From: Bacteroidota bacterium
GTDB taxonomy: Bacteria > Bacteroidota > Bacteroidia > Bacteroidales > B18-G4
DNA length: 5,726 nt
Direction of reading: 5' to 3'
NCBI GenBank assembly: GCA_003648575.1
Contig: QMPN01000199.1
Coordinates: 1 to 5,726 of the forward strand
In this document: positions 1 through 5,726 of the stretch, in pieces
Position numbering within the stretch: position 1 is the stretch's first letter
Layout: every line of letters begins with the position of its first letter
Notes under the pieces: generated by a model
The model's database searches: none
The model's input: the letters and a program-made list of their open reading frames with translations, nothing else
Told to the model about the DNA's origin: nothing
Translations under genes and position numbers: made by a program

Positions 1-347
1 CCCGGATCAAGTCCAAGCAGATCCGGACGTATGCTTCTGTAATCTTTTATGTCGAAACCGGCATCCTTACCAGGAGAATCCAGGATAGGGAGGAGCCATA
101 AACAGTTCACACCCAGCTTGCTGAGGTAGTCTAGCTTATCTTCCAACCCCTGAAAGTCATCATTAAAAAGATCAACATAAAGCGAATATACGATGGCATC
201 TTTATACCATCCCTCTTCATGGGGAGGGTGTTGGATATCTTTTTTTACATCATCGAGCTGATCCATAAAATGATGGAGTATATGAATATCTCCTTCAGGA
301 TATAGACTTTGCCAGAGGGAAGTCATTCTGTATTTTGTGTCTTCCAT
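1..347 (-). CDS. GH13 alpha-amylase-family enzyme, cytoplasmic, trehalose synthase-like N-terminus (partial)
   Basis: Seen: reading leftward from ATG at 347-345 there are 115 uninterrupted codons running off the left edge, so the C-terminal part, including all catalytic residues, is missing. After about 45 poorly conserved residues, WYKDAIVYSLYVDLF (47-61) is the first barrel strand, LGVNCLWLLPI (78-88) the second, and DSP-KDAGFDIKDY (90-103) the loop that follows. Known: WYKDA..Y and LGV..LWLLP....SP..D.G.DI.DY are typical of the GH13 branch that includes trehalose synthase and related glucosyltransferases and glucosidases. The loop after strand 1 is short (only NDD before FQGL) and lacks the usual DSNGDGIGD calcium-binding stretch, so it may be a distinct subgroup. 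There is no signal peptide, which points to the cytoplasm. It is divergent from the three amylase genes and probably shares their regulation. The family call is firm; the exact reaction (maltose isomerisation, hydrolysis or glucosyl transfer) cannot be read from this fragment. Confidence 0.85.
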   Translation of the reverse strand, partial: MEDTKYRMTSLWQSLYPEGDIHILHHFMDQLDDVKKDIQHPPHEEGWYKDAIVYSLYVDLFNDDFQGLEDKLDYLSKLGVNCLWLLPILDSPGKDAGFDIKDYRSIRPDLLGLDP

Positions 348-368
348 AATTTTGTAGGTTGAGGTCTG

Positions 369-376
369 CAAAATTA
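369..376 (-). promoter_or_regulatory. Candidate Bacteroidota -7 promoter box (TAATTTTG) for the minus-strand GH13 gene
   Basis: Read on the minus strand, 376 to 369 is TAATTTTG, an exact match to the Bacteroidota sigma-ABfr -7 consensus TAnnTTTG. It lies 21 bp upstream of the ATG at 347, implying a short leader. The nearest TTG that could serve as the -33 element is only about 12 bp further upstream instead of 19-21, so only half of the promoter is supported. The match could be chance in A/T-rich DNA. Confidence 0.35.
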
Positions 377-479
377 ATACAAGCATATCAACTTAATACC
401 ATTTTTGCCAATAAATTATGATGTGCCGCTATGCTCATCTCACGAATAATTTGCATTTTTGACAAGAATTTTATCACCC

Positions 480-492
480 GATACCCGGTATC
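480..492. promoter_or_regulatory. 13-bp palindrome GATACC-C-GGTATC, possible operator
   Basis: Two perfect 6-bp inverted arms (480-485 and 487-492) flank one central base. The site ends 22 bp before the signal-peptide ATG at 515, within the promoter or leader of the amylase operon. Perfect odd-length palindromes of this size near a sugar-gene start are often repressor or activator sites. A small hairpin is unlikely because a one-base loop cannot form without opening arm pairs. No known operator consensus was recognised, so the role is inferred from position and symmetry only. Confidence 0.3.
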
Positions 493-514
493 CTGCACCC
501 AGAACCTGCAAAAT

Positions 515-2359
515 ATGAAGACTTTAATAGCCCTTAGCCTACTGCTCCTTATATCACTGAGCAACTTTGCACAAGACACACCAAAAGTAGAACCTCCCTT
601 CTGGTGGGCTGGAATGAAGGGTACGGAAGTACAACTGATGGTGCATGCCCCGGGGATCGCTTTCACTGCCCCACGACTTGTATACCGTGGGGTTGAATTG
701 GTAAAAGTAAACAAGACCGGAAATCCTGATTATTTGTTTCTGGATCTTAAAATTGATGAGAAGGCTGCACCGGGAACCATACGTATCCGTTTCGACAGGG
801 ATGAAGATCTGCGCTATGAATACGAATTTGAATTAAAATCCCGCAGGCAAGGATCTGCCGCTCGTGTCGGCTTCGGACCGGAAGATATTATACTGCTGGC
901 CATGCCCGATCGTTTTGCCAATGGCGATCCTGCCAATGATGATATGCCCGGGATGCTTGAAAAGGCCGATCGTTCAAATCCTGATGGACGACATGGCGGT
1001 GACCTAAAAGGGATTTCCGATCACCTTGATTATATCGATGAAATGGGCTTTTCGGCTATCTGGCTGAACCCGGTACTCGAAAACAACAACTCGAAATACT
1101 CATATCATGGGTATGCCATCACCAACTTTTATAAGGTCGATTCACGTTTTGGGACCAATGATGATTACCTGCATTTTATCGACAAATGCCACCAAAAAGA
1201 TATTAAGGTGATCATGGATATGGTATTCAATCACTGTGGTGGCAGACACTGGTGGATGGAGAATCTTCCATCGGATGATTGGGTGCATCAGTGGCCTGAA
1301 TTTACACGTTCTAATTTCCGGGCCCCGGTGATCTCTGATCCCTATTCTTCAGAGGCTGACATGAAGAAGATGCAAAACGGATGGTTCGACACCAATATGC
1401 CTGATATGAATCAACAGAATGAATATCTTGCCAATTATCTGATACAGAACAGTATCTGGTGGGTGGAATATGCCGGTCTTGATGGAATCAGGATGGATAC
1501 ATATCCATATTCCGATCAGGTATTTATGCAAAGGTGGATGAAGAGAATGAAAGAGGAATACCCAAATTTTAATATAGTTGCTGAAACATGGCTGCAAAAA
1601 GAAGCGATTACGGCATACTATGCCGGTTCAGAAAATGAGCGCTTCGGGTATAATTCATACGTTCCCAGCCTGACTGATTTTCCCCTTCACTATGCGGTGG
1701 ATCAGGCTCTGCATGAAGAGGAATCATGGACTGAAGGTATGGCAAGACTATATTATGTCCTGGCACAGGACTTTCTGTACGACAATCCTTATAACAATGT
1801 GATCTTCCCCGATAACCACGACCTGAGCAGATTCTATACCACGATGCAGGAAGACCCGGATAAATATAAGATGGCGCTAGCTTTTTATTATACCACACGG
1901 GGCATCCCGATGATTTATTATGGAACCGAGATACTCATGACAGGGGAGGAGCATCATGGCCATGGTTATATTCGTGAAGACTTTCCCGGCGGATGGGAAG
2001 GCGATGTGGTGAATGCATTTTCCGGGGAAGGGCTTACGGCAGAACAATTGGATGCACAGGAATACGTGAAAAATATTCAGAACTGGCGTAAAAATGCAGA
2101 AGAAATCCATGATGGTAAATTGGTGCATTTTATTCCGGAGGACGGTATTTACGTTTATTTTCGTATCAATGGGGATGATAGGTGTATGGTGGTGATGAAC
2201 AATAATGACAGTCCGAGGAATATGCCTGATCTTAATCGTTTCGAAGAGTGCCTCTTGGGTAGCCGGAAAGCATATGAAGTAACAGGAAGGAGCAATGTTG
2301 CAGATATGTCCAGCCTTAGCATTCCTCCTAAAACAGCATTGATTTTTGATATTGATTAG
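515..2359 (+). CDS. susA: SusA-like neopullulanase / cyclomaltodextrinase (GH13), periplasmic
   Basis: Function (by family): cleaves alpha-1,4 bonds in maltodextrins, cyclodextrins or pullulan to short malto-oligosaccharides in the periplasm. Seen: 614 residues, close to Bacteroides SusA. The chosen ATG gives a classical signal peptide (MKTL, hydrophobic core, cleavage after SNFA before Q20). An upstream ATG at 431 would add 28 residues before it. An N-terminal beta domain (about 22-110; VEPPFWWAGMK) matches the cyclomaltodextrinase N domain. The barrel starts near 124 with a calcium-loop-like NGDPANDD (136-143). Conserved regions: I DMVFNH (D235, N239, H240); V MPDMN (295-299); II GIRMDT with nucleophile D328; III VAETW with acid/base E357; IV PDNHD with D436. 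GIPMIYYGTE (463-472) closes the barrel, and a C-terminal beta domain fills about 530-614. All catalytic residues are intact. It is first in the operon, 22 bp before the next gene. It could equally be annotated cyclomaltodextrinase; pullulan versus cyclodextrin preference cannot be told from sequence. Confidence 0.93.
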   Translation: MKTLIALSLLLLISLSNFAQDTPKVEPPFWWAGMKGTEVQLMVHAPGIAFTAPRLVYRGVELVKVNKTGNPDYLFLDLKIDEKAAPGTIRIRFDRDEDLRYEYEFELKSRRQGSAARVGFGPEDIILLAMPDRFANGDPANDDMPGMLEKADRSNPDGRHGGDLKGISDHLDYIDEMGFSAIWLNPVLENNNSKYSYHGYAITNFYKVDSRFGTNDDYLHFIDKCHQKDIKVIMDMVFNHCGGRHWWMENLPSDDWVHQWPEFTRSNFRAPVISDPYSSEADMKKMQNGWFDTNMPDMNQQNEYLANYLIQNSIWWVEYAGLDGIRMDTYPYSDQVFMQRWMKRMKEEYPNFNIVAETWLQKEAITAYYAGSENERFGYNSYVPSLTDFPLHYAVDQALHEEESWTEGMARLYYVLAQDFLYDNPYNNVIFPDNHDLSRFYTTMQEDPDKYKMALAFYYTTRGIPMIYYGTEILMTGEEHHGHGYIREDFPGGWEGDVVNAFSGEGLTAEQLDAQEYVKNIQNWRKNAEEIHDGKLVHFIPEDGIYVYFRINGDDRCMVVMNNNDSPRNMPDLNRFEECLLGSRKAYEVTGRSNVADMSSLSIPPKTALIFDID

Positions 2360-2381
2360 ACAATTAATAATACATACCCTG

Positions 2382-4760
2382 ATGAAAAAGATACTTTTTC
2401 TTGTAGTTGTAGCTCTGGGAATTACAGCATGCAGCACTGACAAAGAATACCCTTCAATAAACCCGGCTTCCAATATTATTGGGCTGACTCTACCGGTAAA
2501 TTTGAATGTAGAAGAGACCGTTATCCCTCTTTCGGATTTTTACCTGGATACAGATATGATTGAAAGTGTCATTATTGCTGGGTTGGATGAGGCTAATTAT
2601 AGCTTCGATGGAGGAATATTAAAGCTTAGTTCAGTTCCCGATATGCCGGCCATACTCTCCCTTGAGGTCACGGCAAACGGCATTAGCGAAGCAATAGCCC
2701 TGAAACGTTCAGCTATGCAGGTAGTGGAGCTGACCTTTGATCCGGGTAACAAAGTATATGAAAATGTAACAGTAAGGGGCGAATTCAATGGATGGACAAG
2801 CGGAAGGCCTGACCTGGAATTGAAAGATGGTGTCTGGACTGCTACCCTGATGCTTAATCCGGGCACCTATCAGTATCTCCTGAACGTGGATGGAGAAGAT
2901 ATCCTCGACCCGGAAAATCCCGACAGCATCGATAATAATATGGGTGGGTTTAATTCACTACTCCCTGTAGCAACCGATATTGCAGATAAGGTGCCGGTGA
3001 TCTTTACTGATGAATATGAAGATGATGATATTGAGATCGGATTTGAACAGAAGGTAGACGGACTCCTGGTTTACTGGCAGAATGTTAAGCTTCCGGATGA
3101 ATATATTGAACTGGAGGATGATGATGAATATGAGATTGAAATACCTGAAGCTGCAAGCCGGATGCAACGCACATTTATCAGGGTCTGGGCCTGGAATGAA
3201 CACGGAGTCTCCAACGACCTGCTCATCCCCTTGGAGTACGGGAAAGTAGTGGAAGATCCAGGTCTGCTGACGAGGTTCGATATGCATAGCATGATACTTT
3301 ATAATGCTTTCGTTGATAGATTTAACGATGCCGATTCAGGCAATAACAGACCATTGAACAGGCCTGATGTGTTGCCTCCTGCCGATTACCACGGTGGTGA
3401 TATCAAAGGGGTTACGGAAAAGATCATGGATGGATATTTTAAGAAACTCGGGGTGAATACAATATGGGTGTCACCACTGGTGAAGAACCCCGAAGAACCA
3501 TATGGTTACTGGCCGGAACCGGAATCTAAATTTTCAGGCTACCATGGCTACTGGCCGGTCTCTTTTACGCTCATCGACGATAGATACGGTACGGAAGAGG
3601 ACCTGCATGAACTGGTCAGAACCGCTCATGAAAATGAGATGAATGTATTGCTCGATATTGTGGCCAACCATGTGCATGAAGATCATCCTGTGTATCTGGA
3701 ACACCCGGAATGGGCTACTGAATTATACCTGCCGGATGGCAGTCTGAACACAGAGCGTTGGGATGAATACAGGTTAACCACCTGGTTCGATATATTCCTG
3801 CCTACCCTTGATCTAGCTAAACCGGAGGTGTATGAGATGCTGTCGGATTCGGCCTTGTACTGGATCAAAAAGTATGATCTCGATGGATTCAGGCATGATG
3901 CTACCAAGCATGTACCCCTGGTATTCTGGCGTGCACTTACCCGAAAGCTCAAAGAACAAACTGCCGGTGGCGAAAGACAGTATTACCAGATCGGAGAAAC
4001 ATATGGAGGACCGGCACTGATAAGCAGTTACCTGGGTACTGGCATGCTGGATGCACAATTCGATTTCAATGTGTACGACGATGCCCTGGCTGTTTTGATT
4101 CGGCAGGAAGAACCCTTCAGCCGTCTGGATGCCTCCCTGAAGGAGAGCCTGCAGTATTATGGCGCACATAACCTGATGGGGTATATCAGTGGAAACCAGG
4201 ACAGGGGACGCTTTACATCCTATGCCGGTGGTGATCTGCTTTTCGAGGAAGATGCCAAAGTTGCCGGATGGACAAGGGAGATTGGAATTGGGAATGAATC
4301 AGGATATAAAGTAACCCAGCTGCTATTCGCCTTTAATATGAGCATTCCCGGCCTCCCGGTGATCTATTACGGTGATGAGATCGGCATGCCGGGGGGTAAC
4401 GATCCCGACAGCAGAAGGATGATGCGCTTCAACGATCTGAATGAAAATGAAAAGGAAGTGCTGAAAACTGTTGAAAAGCTGACGGCATTGCGTATGAATG
4501 AGCTTTCTTTGACCTATGGCGAATTTGAAACCCTGCTGCTTACAGAGCAAACCTATGCTTATTGCAGGACATACTTCGATCGTATTGTTATTGTGGCAAT
4601 GAATAAAGGACTCGACAAAGAAACACTTACATTCGACCTTCCGGAACGATTTCAGGATTACATTTTGCTGGATCACTTTGGAAATGGAGCAACGGTATCT
4701 GATGGTAAACTCAGTGTTGAACTTGATGCACAATCTTTCGATATTTATACCGTTGATTAA
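2382..4760 (+). CDS. Lipoprotein GH13 alpha-amylase with N-terminal CBM48-like and other beta modules
   Basis: Likely role: cleavage of alpha-1,4-glucan at the outer membrane. Seen: 792 residues. The ATG at 2382 starts a lipoprotein signal with lipobox ITAC (C17); an in-frame ATG at 2346, overlapping the previous stop region, would put 12 residues before it. Order: an Ig-like segment (about 26-108); a CBM48/glycogen-binding-like module (about 112-195) with VRGEFNGW (131-138), DGVWTATL and YQYLLNVDG (163-171); a third beta segment (about 200-290) rich in acid, with EYEDDDIE (211-218) and LEDDDEYEIEIPE (244-256). The barrel starts at ILYNAFVDRF (305-314). Regions: I DIVANH (D425, N429, H430); V LPTLDL (474-479); II GFRHDATKH (nucleophile D506, K509, H510); III IGETY (acid/base E539); IV SGNQD (604-608 region, D607), where the usual NHD is NQD. 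IYYGDEIGMPGG follows (from 661), then a C-terminal beta domain to 792. It is not a close SusG match. Hydrolase activity is likely; linkage and exact subfamily are unsure. Confidence 0.9.
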   Translation: MKKILFLVVVALGITACSTDKEYPSINPASNIIGLTLPVNLNVEETVIPLSDFYLDTDMIESVIIAGLDEANYSFDGGILKLSSVPDMPAILSLEVTANGISEAIALKRSAMQVVELTFDPGNKVYENVTVRGEFNGWTSGRPDLELKDGVWTATLMLNPGTYQYLLNVDGEDILDPENPDSIDNNMGGFNSLLPVATDIADKVPVIFTDEYEDDDIEIGFEQKVDGLLVYWQNVKLPDEYIELEDDDEYEIEIPEAASRMQRTFIRVWAWNEHGVSNDLLIPLEYGKVVEDPGLLTRFDMHSMILYNAFVDRFNDADSGNNRPLNRPDVLPPADYHGGDIKGVTEKIMDGYFKKLGVNTIWVSPLVKNPEEPYGYWPEPESKFSGYHGYWPVSFTLIDDRYGTEEDLHELVRTAHENEMNVLLDIVANHVHEDHPVYLEHPEWATELYLPDGSLNTERWDEYRLTTWFDIFLPTLDLAKPEVYEMLSDSALYWIKKYDLDGFRHDATKHVPLVFWRALTRKLKEQTAGGERQYYQIGETYGGPALISSYLGTGMLDAQFDFNVYDDALAVLIRQEEPFSRLDASLKESLQYYGAHNLMGYISGNQDRGRFTSYAGGDLLFEEDAKVAGWTREIGIGNESGYKVTQLLFAFNMSIPGLPVIYYGDEIGMPGGNDPDSRRMMRFNDLNENEKEVLKTVEKLTALRMNELSLTYGEFETLLLTEQTYAYCRTYFDRIVIVAMNKGLDKETLTFDLPERFQDYILLDHFGNGATVSDGKLSVELDAQSFDIYTVD

Positions 4761-4778
4761 TCTAAATATTGATAAATA

Positions 4779-5726
4779 ATGAAGAGAGCAATGCTTATAA
4801 CACCAGGCCTGATAATTATTCTGGCGGTAATTTTGCTGGGAGGTTTGCTGATTGCAGGATGCAAGAGTGAGACCGAAAGCAGCACTGCCCCTAAATCATA
4901 TGTGTCTCACCTCGACTGGAGCAAGGATGCTATTATTTATGAAGTGAACGTACGCCAGTTTACACCGGAAGGAACTTTTGAAGCCTTCAGGAAACACCTT
5001 CCGCGTATTAAAGAACTGGGTGTGGATATCATCTGGCTGATGCCTATTCATCCGATAGGGGAGAAGAACAGGAAAGGCTCTCTCGGCAGCTATTATTCTG
5101 TGCAGGATTATACCGGGGTGAATCCCGAATTCGGAAACATGGATGATCTGAAGGCGCTTGTTGATGAGGCACATAAGCTGGGGATGTATGTCATCCTCGA
5201 CTGGGTGGCCAACCATACCGCCTGGGACAATGCCTGGATAGAAGAGCATCCAGAATGGTATGCGAAAGATGAAAACGGTGCTATGATCGCTCCTTTCGAC
5301 TGGACAGATGTAGCAAAACTCAACTTTGAAAATGAAGAGATGAGAGCCGCCATGATCGAAGCCCTGAAATACTGGATTGTTGAGGCTGATGTGGATGGCT
5401 ATCGCTGTGATGTGGCAGGAGAAGTGCCGCTAGAATTCTGGGACAGGGCCAGGAAAGAATTGGATCAGGTCAAACCCGTATTTATGCTGGCAGAAGCCGA
5501 AGAAGTAGATCATCATTTTCATGCTTTCGATATGTCATATGCCTGGGAACTCCATCATATCATGAACAGCATTGCCAGGGGTGAGAAGAACGCAAATGAT
5601 CTTGCAGCATATTTTGTAAAGAATGATCAGCGCTTTCCTGAAGATGCCTATCGCATGTGCTTCATCACCAACCATGATGAAAATTCATGGAATGGAACGG
5701 AATTTGAGCGTATGGGTAATGCCGTA
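4779..5726 (+). CDS. Second lipoprotein GH13 alpha-amylase (partial, 3' end cut)
   Basis: Seen: ATG at 4779, 18 bp after the previous stop, followed by 316 open codons to the right edge. Residues 1-28 form a lipoprotein signal: basic MKR, an unusually long hydrophobic stretch, and lipobox IAGC with C28. A second ATG four codons later would lose the basic start. CKSETE after the cleavage site has lysine and acids, like surface-export signals of Bacteroidota lipoproteins. There is no carbohydrate-binding module before the barrel, which begins at AIIYEVNVRQF (51-61). Further marks: LGVDIIWLMPI (80-90), GSYYSVQDY (103-111), region I DWVANH (D141, N145, H146), VAKLN (178-182) at region V, region II GYRCDV (R209, nucleophile D211), region III LAEAE (acid/base E239) and region IV ITNHDE (N298, H299, D300). 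The catalytic set is complete; the end of the barrel and the C-terminal domain are outside the window. Unlike the preceding gene, region II lacks the KH pair after the nucleophile, so product pattern probably differs. Substrate is inferred as alpha-glucan. Confidence 0.9.
   Translation, partial: MKRAMLITPGLIIILAVILLGGLLIAGCKSETESSTAPKSYVSHLDWSKDAIIYEVNVRQFTPEGTFEAFRKHLPRIKELGVDIIWLMPIHPIGEKNRKGSLGSYYSVQDYTGVNPEFGNMDDLKALVDEAHKLGMYVILDWVANHTAWDNAWIEEHPEWYAKDENGAMIAPFDWTDVAKLNFENEEMRAAMIEALKYWIVEADVDGYRCDVAGEVPLEFWDRARKELDQVKPVFMLAEAEEVDHHFHAFDMSYAWELHHIMNSIARGEKNANDLAAYFVKNDQRFPEDAYRMCFITNHDENSWNGTEFERMGNAV

Larger units (their letters stand above)
348..514. other. Divergent intergenic region between the leaderless GH13 gene and the amylase operon
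   Basis: This 167-bp A/T-rich stretch separates two genes read outward from it, so it should hold promoters for both directions. Seen in it: a TAnnTTTG box for the minus gene (369-376) and a hyphenated palindrome (480-492). For the plus strand only imperfect -7-like boxes are visible: CATTTTTG at 400-407 and 454-461, and TAATTTG at 447-453. None has a TTG element at the usual 19-21 bp upstream, so I do not choose one. There is no convincing terminator hairpin and no RNA gene. An in-frame upstream ATG at 431 would extend the plus-strand gene into this region, but it would bury the signal peptide and is not used here. Confidence 0.6.

Noticed and set aside
431..514. N-terminal extension of the SusA-like protein from the ATG at 431
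   Set aside because: It would add 28 residues, with no family match, ahead of a textbook signal peptide that starts at 515. The stretch overlaps the palindrome and is better read as promoter and leader.
2346..2381. Earlier in-frame ATG for the second amylase, overlapping the end of the SusA-like gene
   Set aside because: It would place 12 residues before the basic MKK start of the lipoprotein signal. The ATG at 2382 gives a normal-length signal peptide with the lipobox at C17.
2360..2381. Terminator or regulatory hairpin in the short gaps at 2360-2381 and 4761-4778
   Set aside because: Both gaps are A/T-rich, too short and without inverted repeats followed by a T run, which fits read-through in one operon.
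1877..2473. Minus-strand open frame of 198 codons
   Set aside because: It lies antisense to the SusA-like gene and the start of the next one. Its translation is rich in His, Ile and Cys with no recognisable domain, as expected of a shadow frame.
4323..4733. Minus-strand open frame of 136 codons, and similar antisense frames at 388-714, 1349-1597, 3813-4169 and 4896-5249
   Set aside because: All are opposite well-supported GH13 coding sequence (the first also spans the intergenic region) and show no domain or plausible start context.
2382..5726. Calling either lipoprotein amylase SusG
   Set aside because: SusG has a different barrel start (with a DGIGD-type loop) and a CBM58 inserted in domain B. 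Neither protein shows these, so only a general GH13 lipoprotein amylase call is supported.
1..5726. Mobile element, CRISPR, tRNA/rRNA or defence system
   Set aside because: No transposase, integrase, terminal repeats, repeat-spacer pattern or RNA gene was seen. Nearly all the window is explained by four GH13 genes.

Overview
This window is a cluster of alpha-glucan (starch, glycogen or maltodextrin) degradation genes, almost certainly from a member of the Bacteroidota. The support is threefold. The first plus-strand enzyme has the size and domain plan of the Bacteroides SusA neopullulanase. The next two enzymes carry Bacteroidota-style lipoprotein signals. The starts lie in A/T-rich sequence without Shine-Dalgarno motifs, and one start has a TAnnTTTG-type promoter box upstream. 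I cannot place it to genus from the sequence.

Layout: (1) 1-347, minus strand, the N-terminal 115 codons of a GH13-type enzyme with no signal peptide, cut by the left edge. (2) 348-514, a 167-bp divergent intergenic region with a candidate minus-strand promoter box and a 13-bp palindrome near the plus-strand start. (3) 515-2359, plus strand, a complete SusA-like neopullulanase/cyclomaltodextrinase with a cleavable signal peptide. (4) 2382-4760, plus strand, a complete 792-residue lipoprotein GH13 amylase with beta-sandwich modules, one CBM48-like, before the barrel. (5) 4779 to the right edge, plus strand, the first 316 residues of a second lipoprotein GH13 amylase. Gaps between the plus-strand genes are 22 and 18 nt, so they are very probably one operon.

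How they may work together (inference from localisation signals): the two lipoproteins, on the outer membrane and perhaps exposed at the surface, would cut polymer. The soluble periplasmic SusA-like enzyme would trim imported oligosaccharides. The divergent, leaderless enzyme would act on short alpha-glucosides in the cytoplasm. No SusC/SusD transporter pair or SusR/LacI-type regulator lies inside the window; if this is a complete polysaccharide utilisation locus they must be outside it.

I see no RNA gene, mobile element, CRISPR array or wholly unknown system. The most notable points are the stacking of GH13 paralogues with different predicted locations, a His-to-Gln change in conserved region IV of the middle enzyme, the modular acidic N-terminus of that enzyme, and the palindrome in the divergent promoter region.
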